NCBI RefSeq assembly: GCF_963259705.1
Contig: NC_081842.1
Location: 39,459,796 to 39,523,795 of the forward strand
DNA length: 64,000 nt
Direction: 5' to 3'
Origin: Myotis daubentonii
Taxonomy: Eukaryota; Chordata; Mammalia; Chiroptera; Vespertilionidae
Shown one piece after another: positions 45,370-58,173 of this stretch (position 1 is its first letter; each line of letters opens with the position of its first letter). The translations under genes were made by a program, and so were the position numbers. The notes beneath the pieces are model-generated. The model did no database searches, was not told where the DNA came from, and saw only the letters and a program-made list of their open reading frames with translations.

Positions 45370-46025
45370 GGGCATTATGGATTGAGTTGTATTCCCCCCA
45401 AAACTCATCTGTTGAAGTTAACCCCCAGTGCCTCAGAAGGTGATAGGGTCGCCCTGGCTGGTTTGGCTCAGTGGATAGAGTGTCAGCCTGCAGACTGAAG
45501 GATACCAGGTTCGATTCCAGTCAAGGGCATGTACCTTGGTTGCGGGCACATTCCCAGTAGGGGGTGTGCAGGGGGCAGCTGATTGATGTTTCTCTCTCAC
45601 TGATGTTTCTAACTCTCTATCCCTCTCCCTTCCTCTCTGTAAAAAATCAATAAAATATATTTTAAAAAAAGAAGGTGATAGGGTCAATGGAGATATAATT
45701 AGTTAAGATGATTCATGATGGAGTAGGGCCTACCTACTGGTATCCTTATAAAAAGGGGAAACTTTTAGACTTCTCTTCCCCAGAAAGAGACACACACAGG
45801 AATAATGTCAGGTGAAGATTCCAGTTATGCTGCCACAAGCCAAGGAACTGCCAGAAACCAGAAGAGAGGCCTAGGAGAGCTCCTTCCCAAGCACCTGCAT
45901 AGGGAGAATGGTCCTACTGACCTTGATTTTGTACTTCTGGGTTCCAGAACTGGGAGACAATACATTTCTGTTGTTTAATCTATGGAGTTTATGATATTTT
46001 GCCATGGCAGTCCTAAGAAACTAAT
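45370..46025 (+). mobile_element. MLT1-type (ERVL-MaLR) LTR split by a VES
   Basis: Begins TTATGGATTGAGTTGTATTC and ends GTTTATGATATTTTGCCATGG followed by AGTCCTAAGAAACTAAT, the usual MLT1/MaLR layout with TTATAAAAAGGGGAAA in the middle. The VES at 45451-45669 lies inside it, so the LTR is older. Confidence 0.82.
45451..45669 (+). mobile_element. VES SINE inserted in an MLT1 LTR
   Basis: Flanked by a perfect 16-bp repeat AGAAGGTGATAGGGTC (45435-45450, 45670-45685). Type A head with GGTTCGATTCC. Confidence 0.96.
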
Positions 46026-46489
46026 AATAGAGGCAATACTGTAGGTACTGGGATTGCAGGAGATGACCCATTCTTTTGATATTTCCCTCCAATGTTTCAC
46101 AGGTCTCTCCTATGTTAGAAAAACCAAGGTGAAAGTAGCTTTTGAGCCAAATATCATGTGGCTCTTTCTGGTGGGCTCCTCCTAAGTGACTTAGTTGTAG
46201 CATCCTCTGGATTCTTCTGGGGGCAGCTCTACAGTTTTGGAGGGGAAGCTCCAGTTTCAGAGATCAGAAAGATGACTCTGATCGGATAGCATGTGAATTT
46301 ACCCAATTTCCTGACTAAAATGCAGCAAACACAATTTCATTTGCTTGATTACTCCAAGTGATAGCTGAGTGTAGAAAATGACTGCTTTGGTGTGACATAC
46401 AGAAAGTTAATGCATTTGAAAAGGGAAGTGTTGGGTGTCCTGTTTTTTTAACTGATAGCTAACCGGAATGGTAATACCTGTTGAGCTCA

Positions 46490-46660
46490 CTTGGAGTTAA
46501 GACTTACATAGATTGCTTCGTTTAGTCTTCCCAAGTAACCGAGAAGATCTAGGTCTTACTATTATTAGGTGGACGAGGAAGTAGACCTAGTTAAGCAACT
46601 TGCCCGGGGACACTGAGCTGCTAAGTGGCCGAGCTGAGATTTGAAATTATGAACTTTGAC
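46490..46660 (-). mobile_element. MIR SINE relic
   Basis: Reverse MIR pattern: TTAAGCAACTTGCCCGGGGA, TGAGCTGCTAAGTGGCCGAG and TGAGATTTGAAAT. Confidence 0.72.
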
Positions 46661-47664
46661 CTCAGAGACTGTAGACAACACTCCCACAAAAATGTCTCTG
46701 TCTTGTATTAGTTACGTTTGTTGTTGTAATTTTTAGCACCTGTTTAAAAAAATCACAATTTCCTTCACCTGTGATTTTGTTCAGGTGTTTAAGCGTATAA
46801 TGAAAATATAGCAGGCAACAGCCAGCTGAGGACAGGGTGGGAGATGGAAGGAATTTAAGGAGACAGGATGTGATTATCACCTCCTTTCTCTGTCAAATTC
46901 TCTCCCACAAGCTAACATAACCTTTGTTCTCTGATTCTGAACATCATTTTCTCATTCTTATTTGAACAACATGCCTTTGAATGTGAATGCTGACTGAATG
47001 AAATCAATGCTGAAAGCTGCCTCTGATATCAAAGGTGAAAATTAGCTTTTGAGTCAAATCTTTTGTTGCTCCCTCAGGGTGGGCCCTACCTAAGTGACTT
47101 AGTTTTAGTATCAGTGAGAATTGGAAAATGCAGAGGGTGCTTGAGGAGGTGGCATTCATACCTGAGGCCTCTACATCCCTCAGTGGATAAATACTTGTTA
47201 GTGCCTATAATATCCCAAGTCTCTAGGACATTTAGTTGTCATTTCAATCCACTTGAAGGGGTGGCCTATATTTTTACTTTACTCGACTTTTGTCAGACAA
47301 AGCATTTCCAGGCAGAACTTGAAAACCCTTACTCTGAAATAGATGCTTTTGTTTTAAAGGTTTCCTACTGTGATGTGACTTGAGATGAGATGTAAATATG
47401 AAAATATGTATGGAAAAACCATTCATTGCTAATAGTGGCATGCTAATGTTCAGCAACACTGGTTGTGTAATATATATACATCGCAGTTTCTTACAGCATA
47501 ATGAAAAGTGGTTCGTTGGCTTATGTTGAATAATAAATGTTCTAAAGTTTTAGTCAGTTGCAAACATTTTTCTCCAGTTAAAATGCATTGTGGAAAGAAA
47601 ACATGTATTTTACTTCAGTGAAAATGAACTCCACCCGAGGATCAGTTAAAAGTGAAAGAATTAC

Positions 47665-47776
47665 CAGCTGTGTTGGACGTTACTGGCCTTGCTATTGCCT
47701 CCGATTTGGTTTCACAGAGAAAGTCATCGATGGAGGGACTCAGGAGGGGTCTGCTTTCTTGCTGTTCGTTCACCAG
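47665..47776 (-). CDS. PEX5L: PEX5L coding exon, N-terminal region (second in window)
   Basis: This 112-nt exon holds 37 codons plus one nucleotide. The acceptor is TTCTCAG and the donor is GTAATT (plus strand 47659-47664). It reads LVNEQQESRPLL, then SPSIDDFLCETKSEAIARPV and TSNTA, and the last G completes a valine codon with the next exon. The sequence matches the TRIP8b N-terminal region directly after the dileucine exon. ESRPLL is a second [DE]xxxLL motif and SIDDFL is an acidic-hydrophobic patch. Both are plausible sorting-adaptor contacts (inference). Phase 0 at its start agrees with the upstream exon. It is separated from its neighbours by introns of about 10.4 kb and 10.8 kb. Confidence 0.94.
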
Positions 47777-48483
47777 CTGAGAACAAATGAACACAGGTGT
47801 CACAGGCCGTGTTAAACTGCAGAATCAGATAAGTTAAAATGCAGCCTTGCAACAAAATGAGAAGAGCAAGCCTACCAAAAAATAAAGAAACCAATAAATA
47901 ATAGGGCAGGGGCAAGAAAGAAAAAAAAATACCAAAGGATGGGGAATGAGCCTTTTAGCACTGTGAACATTTTCGATGCAGCCAACTTCAATTTTTAAAG
48001 CTCAAGCCTTTTTTCCTTCTCCTAGGACAGTTTTAGAATTATTCACTAATTTCAATATGTAGGAAATAATACCTATTGAATCACTGTCCCTAAGGACCAA
48101 TCCCACTCTTCCCTTGGACAATAAGCTCCTACTAAGACCTGGAATGGTGGCTTTTGATTTTGAGAAAATACATTCTGTTTAGGACTAGCCAGTCAGTGTT
48201 TTGTGGTGACAGCACACGCATCTGTGTATGGGGATAAACACTCCTTTCTCCCTCTTTAAAAGCTCAAGTCACCTACTGGCGCACACCCTGCTTTAAGCTT
48301 TTGTAGTGCATAACAAACATTATTTTGAAAGAGTACAAAATATTGTCATATTAACTGTCACATTACCTACATATCCAGTACATATGTTGGTGAAAATCTA
48401 TATGTAAAGCAGATTTCTGTGAATTCAATGATATTTTCCCATAGGCTTGTTCTGTAATTTCAGAACTTTTTCATTTAAATTTT

Positions 48484-48685
48484 TTTAAAAATATTTTTTA
48501 TTGTTTTCAGAGAGGAAGGGAGAGGGTGAGAGAGATAGAAACATCAATGATGAGAGAGAATCATTGATTGGCTGCCTCTTGCACCCGCCCCCGCCCCCCG
48601 GGGATTGAGCCCACAACCCCGTGGGACCTAGGACCCTTCAGTCCGCAAGCCGATGCTCTATCCACTGAGCCAAACCAGCTAGGGC
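48484..48685 (-). mobile_element. VES SINE, borders uncertain
   Basis: Reversed VES with type A head (GACCCTTCAGTCCGCAAGCC). The middle is partly replaced by a short GC-rich run (48585-48600). No target duplication could be matched. Confidence 0.88.
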
Positions 48686-50497
48686 TCAGTTTGATTTTTA
48701 GTAGGTCTCTATCTATCAGTGGCAGCCATCCATTTACTATCAGTAATTCTGTGCCTCTTGAATTCAGGATTCCTTAAGTTCTATTTCTGTGATTAAGGGA
48801 AAAAATATACTGATGATCCCAAAGTGGTTAATCCTTAAATCAAATTAATTGCCTTAGTTTTTCACAAGATTTTATATTGGCCTTTCTTAAAATGGGCAGA
48901 GTCGTCTAGTTTTCATGCATTACATAAAAAAGATAAGCCTAAAAATCTCTAGATTTTAAAAATACTGATTTGCAAGGCTGTATTTTAAAAGAGATATAAA
49001 ATAATGAAGTGTTTTGAGTATTACCAAATCAAAGTATTTTATGTGACTCTACTCACTTTCACTTTATTATTTCTTTAGCACAGTGTCAGTGGTATTATAG
49101 CTTAGAACTTATGGAAGATGGCAAGAGACCTATGAATAATGGTAAATATGGGAAGAAAAAATGCAATACTGTTAATATAGAAGGAAGAATATGGAAACAT
49201 TTAGCGATCATTCGGGGATTAAAAATCAAGAGGTAATTTGGTACTTTTTCATGTTCATCCTATAGGGATAAACCTCAGATCTTCACTGGAGTTTAAGATT
49301 TTGACATAGAACTGGTGATTTGACTTTCATACATAGTAATATGCAGACATTATCAAGGGGTAAGTCTTGAGAATGTCTATTTCCTTTTAGTGTTTAAGTT
49401 ACAGTGATAGAAATTTCTTCAATTAGTATAAGTTTAGTGTTACATGTATACAGACTCAGATTCTTCTAGGAATTACATTATCTAAGGTCTTAACCTATGT
49501 TTTGGTCTTAACCTTTTTGGAGGGGGGTGGAGGGAGGGGGATGTCTCTTTAACCGATGAGTGAAACTCTGAGTACCTTTGAATTTTTTCTGAATTTGAAC
49601 ATTCTTGGATATCATCCATCTTATTTATGTTGAAATATTTTTTGATGTTGAGGGACTATGAGCCTTTCATATTTCTGCTATAAAATATATTTGAATTTTT
49701 GTAAATGCTGTGGTCTATTTGAGTTTAGGAGTGATTTATAATATTTTCTCGTATAAAAGTCAATTTTACCATCTGGAAATGTAGTTGAAAGCACTGATAC
49801 AGAATATAATATACTAGAAAATGAAGATATGGTTAAACATCGCTGATTCTGGGAACCCTTCTGAGTCCACAAAATTCACCATCTACTTTTTCTGAAAATG
49901 TGATTAGTTTTCTAGGACTTGTATTTCACTTATAGTTTGGTCATGTAAAAGCTTTGTGCATATAAGAGCTTCCAAAGGACCCATACATTAATGTATATTT
50001 CTTGGTAGAACTTGCCCGTTTAACCCTATGTGCTAAGTGTAATGAACCCATCTAGTGTGATATCACCAGAGTGATGTGATGGTCCTGACTTAGCAACAGT
50101 GCTTATCTCCAGGCCGTGTCATTCTCATGTCAGATGAGATCTGGATTCTACTGCGCTATAAACATTCATGGACAGTGAAGGTCACCATCAAGTATGGCAC
50201 CACACTATACTCACAGAAGTTAGTATAACAGGCTAGCATTAAGTAAGCAGTGCATTTTAATGACTTGGTCTCTAGTTCTAGGTCTCAGATCTATTGGTTA
50301 AGGCACATAAGGTACAAAGAATAAACATAACCAATACAACTGCAACTTTAAAAGTTATATATATATTTACATATATGTGCAATGTCCTAACTATCTCTTT
50401 GATAGCCATTATTTCTCTGAAGAAGTCTGATGATATTGATAGATAACTAAGAATAATGTAGTTATACTCTTAGTCATGATTTGAAGATCAATTATTA

Positions 50498-50966
50498 TCC
50501 TATCTAATAAAGAGGGAATATGCTAATCGACTGCCCTGCCCTCAAAGATGGTGGCACCCACAGCCAATAAGGAGGGAATATGCTAATTGACTGCCACGCC
50601 CTCAAAGATGGTGGCACCCACAGCCAATAAGAAGAGAATATGCTAATTGACCATCCCACCCTCAAAGATGGCGGTGTCCACAGCCACAAGATGGCCGGCA
50701 TGGGAGGGCAGTTGGGGGTGACCGGGCCAGCAGGGAAGGGAAGTTGGGGGCAATTGGGCCGGCAGAGGAGCAGTTAGGCATCAATCAGGCTGGCAGGGGA
50801 GCAGTTAGGGGGTGATCAGGCTGGCAGGCAGAAGCAGTTAGGGGCAATCAGGCAGGCAGGCAGGCGAGTGGTGGGGAGCCAGCAGTCCCAGATTGTGAGA
50901 GGGTGCAGGCTGGGCTGAGGGACACCCCCTCCCCCAGTGCATGAATTTCATGCACTGGGCCTCTAG
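50498..50966 (+). mobile_element. Non-autonomous Helitron with duplicated 5' region
   Basis: Starts TCCTATCTAATAAAGAGG after host A and ends GCACTGGGCCTCTAG before host T. The 5' part is repeated in 60-bp units (50507-50687). The 3' half is G-rich like the element at 44146-44787. Confidence 0.93.
50507..50687. repeat. 60-bp tandem repeat, three units
   Basis: Units contain GGAATATGCTAATTGACTGC and CCTCAAAGATGGTGGCACCC with a period of exactly 60. The third unit is the most diverged. Confidence 0.95.
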
Positions 50967-52654
50967 TATAAAGATATGTATAAATTATAGTCCACAAAAG
51001 TCCCCATATACTTTCTCTTAACTTTGGATACAATTAAATTCCTTTGTGGAATAAGCATAAATTACTTATAGTTTTAGAAAGCCAGATTGTTAGATTTCTA
51101 GACTTTTAGTTGTAAACACTGAAAAATGACAAAAGAATTCTAGAAAGTAAGACCTTTGTCCCCATAAACATCTAAATGGGGCAAAAAGGAAAAAGCACAA
51201 TTAATTGAGAGGCCCACCCTCTTAGGCAAGTCTGCTTTATCAAAGGTAATTGGATTTTTAGGGGGAGTCTCTCTCTTCTTTCATACTTCAGACTTATTTT
51301 CTGGAGCAAGCACCTCTAGCATTCTCAGTGTTTCTCAACCAAAGAAGAGGTGTTCAGAGAGACTTTAGGGAGCCCAGGACTATGGCATAGCTTCTCCAGT
51401 CTTCTCCTACCCCTGCCTCACAAAGCCTGTGTCTCTTCTACACCTACTATCGTGTTTCTGACCACATGTCATACCTGGACTGATAGAGATGTTATGTCTA
51501 CCCAATTCCCATGAACTGAGCTGCTCTTCTGGCTTTCTCTATAGACACAAATCAGAGGAAATAAACTACTTTCTGTGTCAGCGTTTTTAAGCTGAAGCAC
51601 AGTTTAGCTCTTGGGAAATGCTGGGGTTGGAATGGAGGATAGTGACAGAGCTCAGAGGTGAGGAAGATAAAGGGCCAGGTTTCAGATAGCATGGGAAGAT
51701 AATTTGGGAACTGAAAGTTTTTTTGGTTTTGATTGAGATGTGGAAGATGAAACTGGAGATATCATAACAACATCTTTTTTTATAAGCGCTGAGGTCAGAG
51801 ACTCTGGCTTATTCATATTTATGTTCTTCACAACTTTAAACAGAATGCCTTCATATAAGAAGGGCTCAGTAAATGGTTATCAAAGGGACAGTGACTCTGC
51901 AGAAACAGAAGATATAAAAAGATCTTTCTCAAACAGTCTGATTTTGAACTGTGTCTTCAGCCGGATGAATTTAGGAATCCTTATTTTAACCATACTGAGT
52001 CCCATTTTATTTTTATTTGTATAGGTAAGAATAGCTTTTCACATGGCCTCCCCCTCCACATTTTCAAACAAGTTTATGGTTTTCCTATGGTGACTTGAGA
52101 CTAAGTAAATCTTTTAGGTCATAAAGGAAAATTGCTAGCTGAACTGAATCCCCCAAATAGTTCCCTTTAGCTTTCCTTCCAAATTGCATGCCATTTATTC
52201 TCTCCTTGTTCATTGGTAGGATACTGCTTGTTTTTCTTAGAATTACTCCCTTCAGTTTGAAAAGACTTTGTTTTTCAAGTGTGGTGAACATTTCATCCTT
52301 TGGATAGAGAGTACATTGATGTTATAAAAATAATAAAAAAGGTGAGTCAAAAGGTTTCCAATTTTTTTTTTGAGTAACTGAGTTGGAGTGATTGCAATTT
52401 TGGCCCAATCTGACTATCATAATGGAGTTCAAGTGACTCATCCACTTCCTTCGCTGCTAAGGTGTTTGCCTCACTTTGTTTACATTTTCATTTCTCATCC
52501 TCCTTTGTCCTCTTCTCAATGTTGAGGTAAGTTCAAAGGCCTTTGCCATGGTGACATCCCTATTTCTCTTTCAGGGTCCCATTCTACTGCATATTGGGAA
52601 CCTTCAGTGCTGGGCAGCAAGCACCTTCCTACAGCATCTCCATGTTCCCACCTC

Positions 52655-52770
52655 TACCCAGTTTTATCTCCTTTCCTCCTACTCGACTATGACCTCTTTG
52701 AGAGTAGAGACCTTAGCTACTTAACATTTGTATTTCACAGTAGCAGTTTAATAAATGTTGACTGATCTTA
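52655..52770 (+). mobile_element. L2-type LINE relic
   Basis: L2 3' pattern: ACTATGACCTCTTTGAGAGT, then AGTAGCAGTTTAATAAATGT and TGACTGA. Confidence 0.65.
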
Positions 52771-55700
52771 TGTCTAACTAAATGGTGAATTGTACAAAAG
52801 AATGATTGCATGGGCAGCCTTGATTTCATACTGGGTTTCATCAACTCAGAGAGGCCGGGGGTCCTCAGAAATGTTTACCAATTTCCTGACAGGTTTTAAA
52901 CCACAAATGTAAGTCCATCACCCTCCCCACCACCCAGTGTCACATCATTTAAATGTTTGGAAACCTAGAGGTACTTTAGGGAACATTTCCAAATGCAAGG
53001 CCTCTATCAAAAAGTGAAGAATGCAGAGTGAATGCCCGAGAAAAATTGAAATAAAGTCACAGGCCTGCTCCATGTAATCCTTGGGAGAAGGATAAAGACC
53101 AAAGCAAATGGGAGGCCAGTGACACACAGAGGTTTTAGGTCAGAGATTCAAATTTTGAGATTTTGAGGGAAAACCCTTATACGATCAATGGACATGGAAA
53201 CAAAAGGAAACAGTGGAAGTTAGAAGATAGATGAGAACTTGCAAGGAGGGGCTTGTTATTCAGAATTCAAAAGACTATTGAACCTTACACCTTCTTTGTA
53301 ATCATAGCTTGTGAACAAAATATTCAAATATCTTCAGTTTACTTATGACTTAGACTGGTTAGTTGGTGTGGCCAATATTAGCCACCACAGGACCAAACTG
53401 GTTGTTTATTTACATCAACACTGTGTTTTGTGTTGAACAAAATGCAGATAATATCATCCAGCTTTAATGAATTATGATCTGTTTTAAAACTTTGTCTAAA
53501 AATGCATTTGTCTTAGTTCAACTTGAATTTCTCTCGTTTCAATGTTTAAAAAAATAAATTATTATATGATCTAAGCTACAGGGGAATATTTAACCAAGAC
53601 GAAAGGAGATTTTTCTGCTTTTAATACTGTCTGTTACTTAAGCTCCAGTGTATGTTTATATAGCTTGTTTTGTGACTTAAATCTAAGCTTATTTGTCTTT
53701 AACCAACATATAGCTTAGGTGTTTCATTAAGAAAAATAGAGCTAAAAGTTTGTGATAACTTATATCAGTATGAATTAACTTCAACTCAAAATACATTTCA
53801 ATGATAAAACAGGGTCTGTCAAGAATAATAACTCATTATTTCATCACTTTACAATTCAGATTGATGATCTCAAAATTGTTTTAAAGTAAAATATTCTGTT
53901 TTTATTTTTAAGCATTTTAGTACTTAAAAAATAATTTTAAAAGTTAAAACATTGAAGTTAATAAGTTAAAAACAGTTGGCAAATACCTCATATTTGTAAT
54001 GTTGATTTTAAAAATTGCAAAAGTATACCATGTCTTTTATCTCATCTAAATAATAGAAAAAAATTTAATAATGTTTTATTTATATAAAAATGAAAACACA
54101 AATGTGCTTTTAACAGGTATATCTTTATGCATTTTGAAAATGCCTTTATTATTCCTGACACTGTTGATTCAAAGCATGTGCCATTTGATGAGTAGGTTTC
54201 ACTCATAATTTTGTAATTGAACTATTTGTTTATGGCTTTATTAGTTGTATCCAAATTGAGAAATTGTGCAATGCCCATCAAAATAGTGACCCTATCAAAA
54301 CTAAGTTAACTGATAAATCCATTGAAAAGACAAGACAACTAAATCATTATCATGAGCCCCTTAAATACTCAGATCTTAGTGGCTTTGTCTTGGTACCTCT
54401 GACACTGGGCAGAATTAATTTCTAATGAGCTAATAGTACTAATGGTTCTGCCCACGGCCCAGTTTTTATACAGTATATGAGTCCCAGTAGATCTTTTTGT
54501 AGAGAATAACCATGTGATAACTTTCAACTCTGACTTGATCTAAATCTCAGATATTTTCCTGACAGGATAGTTATATTTATAATTGTGAAGTTATTCATGG
54601 GAAAACGAACAGGTATTACTCTTTACAACTTGGGTAGTACTAACACTAGGGCAGGCAGGAGAACATAATTAAAACAATTGTTTCAAGTTAATAATAGAAA
54701 CCTACCCCGAATAAGGCTATATTTAGTAGCCTTGAGAATATTTTTCCAACCAAGGACATTACTCTTTTTATCTTTATCAGACACAAAAAAATAAATTAAT
54801 ATTAAGGTATAAGGGGTGGGATATATAGAAAAACAAAGGCCAACTTTGCAAAAACATGAAAAAAATCTCCTTAACACTAAGAGGTCTGGAACACATAGTT
54901 TTAAGACAATGTGCTCTATAGCAAAATATGAAGGGGATATGCCTTGCTAAAAAAGTACCAGGAAATATGGCTAAAATGAAAATTTCTAGGGTTCCTTATG
55001 AGAGAAAAATATTTGCTAAAGTAATTTCATTTTCATAAAGAATATAATTTTTTCTACAATATAATCAATCTTTGACATATAGTTTTTCCTTCTACCCTCA
55101 AAGTGGATTTATTTATACTATTACAGTCTAGAGTAGTGCTCAATAGAAAGATAATGAGAATGTAGTAATTTTAAGCTTTCTAGTAGCTTTTTTTTTAAAG
55201 TGAAAAGAAAATAGTGAAAATAATTTTGACAATACATTTTACCTAACCCAGTATATCCAAAATATTCTCATTTCAACTGTAATCAAAATAAAATTATTAA
55301 TGTGTTAGTTTATATCATTTTTTGCACAAAATCTGGTGTGTATTTTATAGTTATAGCACATTGCAATTTGGGATAGTTACAAAGGACTCAACAGACACAT
55401 GTGGCTACTGCCTACTGTATTGGATAGCACAGGTCTAGTGAAACTTTCTCTTTAAAGACTTGACAATTCACCTACAGTATTTTTTTTCTTTCCTTCAATC
55501 CTTTCATCAATGCACACTTGTTTACATACTGTTTGACTTTAAGTGTTAGTCTAGGACAGCATGAACTGGAGCTTCTTTGAAGTGCTTGACATATTGTTAA
55601 TACAGAATTAATAATTACATTAAATAAAAAGGGGTCCAGCAAACTCTGAGTTCAGGTCACCTGGCCAACGCCTGTGTTTTGTTTGGTTTGGTCAATGTAC

Positions 55701-57439
55701 TATGAATGACTTCCCTGGAGTCTGTTTGGCTAAATCCCTCTCGAAGAGATCATAATAATCACACGATACAAGAAAATCCTTCCGTGTAAATTATTCTGCA
55801 GTTACAATCTGTTGAATAAACAGTTACTAAACAGGCTAGGAACTCAGTGTTTCAAGGACGCGTCTGTACTTTATCCATTGTGATTGTCCCAAGGACGCCA
55901 CTGAGAGAGCAGCAATCAGCCTCAGCCATATCTGAAACCTGTGAATGAGCAGCTGGCATCGACATACCAGTGATGAAGATGAGTCGATGTATTCAGCAGT
56001 ATGTAGCGCTATGTCATAAGGGGCTTTACAGAAGACACGGGGACAAACACGTTTCAGGACTAATGCACTCACATGTGTAAGAATGTGGTATGGTACACGG
56101 ACTGATGCTGTGGTTGCCATGAGGAGTACTCACTTTTTCAGATCATTCTGCTGCTTTGGGGCTTGTGCATAGCAGGGAAGAAGCCACTTGTGTACAGTGG
56201 AAAAAGTATATCAACTAAGAAAACTGCATTTGACTGAGAAATAATTGTATCACAGCCGTCACTGAATTCATTTCATAAAATGATCAACACAACAGGTGCA
56301 TTACATGTTATGAATCAGAACTCTGTTTGCTGATTCATAAACTTGCCAGTATGCAACAAGAATAAGATGCATCAAAGAAAGCATTGTATAATCTTCATGC
56401 AGCAAAATTGTAACCAATATCTCAAAAACAGTTAATGCAACATTCGACAGGGATTAAATAAGGAACTTGGTACACACAAATGTTCTGAATATGAGAAAAT
56501 GGTAATCACAATTTTTTTTTCTAAATAAAAAATAAAAAATATTGTTTTGCATTAAATTTTAAATTCAAGCTTAGGTGACAATGGTAATTTTGGACATTTA
56601 AAAAGGATTACTGGGAAGCACATACCAATGCAAGGGTTGGGGGAAAAGGAATTTTGTGAACTAGACCCTGTCCTGAATCGTGATGTCCTGAGATGATACG
56701 TTGTAGCAAAACTATGCCAATTCCAACTCTGGATAGGTCTCATCTACTGATGTATGTGGTTCTGTCCTTAGCCGAGAACTTAAAGTGGTTTTCACTTCCC
56801 TCAGCATTGACCTGAGAAACTATGGGCTGAATATTTTGAACATGGATTCTTCAAAGGGCAAGAGATCAATGTAAAGCTATATATGTTTTACTATGCAAAT
56901 TGTGTAAAGAGTGGAGCCCTTGGTAAATATCAAGCAAATTTCTTTCCCACCACGACTGTGTCATTGGGAAGAAGCATCTCTTTTTTTTGTGGATAAAAAA
57001 CTCACAACATAAAACTTATCCCAAAGTCCTGGGAATCATTAATAACTTTTTTTAATACTCAATGTTGATGTTATATGTTTAATTTTCGTTCCTTACAACA
57101 TAGCGTTTAGAATAAAGAAAACCACACATGTTGGCAGCAGCTGGGGATGTGCTCTGATGCTATTCTGAAAATAAGTTGCCATAATTTAGCTTTTGAGATA
57201 AATGCCTTTCATGAGGACTGCATATGGACATTTTTCTAATTGTAGACATGTTCATATAATTGGAACTGTATAACTGCATTTACTACTGCATTATGGAAAA
57301 AAAAAGGAAATATTTAAGATAACAACCTAGTCTAAATTATAAGATAAATGCAAGTAAAAATATTTTTCATTTAAGAATTTAAAACTGATAGTTCCACAGA
57401 GTGGTGATGGGTATATTATACATATTTATGTGGATTTTA

Positions 57440-57659
57440 CAGGGTGTTTCAAAAGTCCCTGAGGACATACAGGATTCACAGTCTCAGCATGTCTTCGCAT
57501 ATAAATGCAAACTTTTTTCTATATTTGCTATAATAAATGCTGAAAATGGCTCTCATGTGCTTATAAATAGAGATATTTTTGTTGTCAAGGTCACTAATAG
57601 AAGAGGGGTCACAGATGCCATTTTCTGCAGGGGGACTCAGGGACTTCTGGCTCACTCCT
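57440..57659 (+). mobile_element. Mariner-like miniature element
   Basis: Flanked by TA (57438-57439, 57660-57661). Left end CAGGGTGTTTCAAAAGTCCC and right end (reverse complement) CAGGAGTGAGCCAGAAGTCC share about 25 of the first 35 positions, ending in AAGTCCCTGAG. 220 bp, no transposase frame. Inverted repeats are imperfect, so the family is uncertain. Confidence 0.68.
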
Positions 57660-58173
57660 GTAAACTAGTCACCCACATAAATATGTATAGACATATATGT
57701 AGTATGCATAGTCACAACATAAATATATTTAACATTTAAGAAAATTTAGATATTCTACTGGTAAACTGACATATGTATACCATATAACTTGTATTTATTC
57801 AAAGGAATTTTATTTTTTTGGTTGTTGTTTTTCAAATGTATCATTAGCTTAATTGTTATTTCGTTCCCAAAGTTATTAACAAAACTCCTTTATAAAGAAG
57901 CAACATATTTCACTTGCACATACATTTTTTAAGCTGAAGTTAAGTAATGAAAATTAACATTCGCAAATAAATAACTAAACGATGAAATTTTTCTCAGCAA
58001 TTTTCGTTTTCACTTTATAATGTATAATTGTTTCATTGAAACTGTGCTTTAGAAATTAGTTCAAGTTAATGTTTTTGGTTGGTTTTTTTTTTTTTTTTTG
58101 CTAGTTAAAAATCACAACGTCTGATATATTAACATATGTCAGCTTCCTACAGGAGCCCTATGGGTCTGCCCAC

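Larger units (their letters stand above)
36826..47664 (-). other. PEX5L intron
   Basis: Non-coding, 10,839 bp. It holds VES SINEs at 37977 and 45451, MIR at 38330-38530, CT, TG and GA microsatellites (39.3-39.9 kb), MLT1-type LTR pieces (40.03 and 45.37 kb), five Helitron elements or pieces, a mini-hAT and a 64-bp L1 stub. In 36830-37960, 38540-39330, 40160-41000, 42550-43450, 44790-45360 and 46660-47660 I see nothing identifiable. Confidence 0.8.
47777..58173 (-). other. PEX5L intron
   Basis: Non-coding, 10,397 bp and strikingly poor in recognisable repeats compared with the other introns: one VES SINE (48484), one Helitron (50498), an L2 relic near 52.7 kb and a mariner-like element (57440). 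The long AT-rich stretch 52780-57430 holds nothing I can name. Confidence 0.75.
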
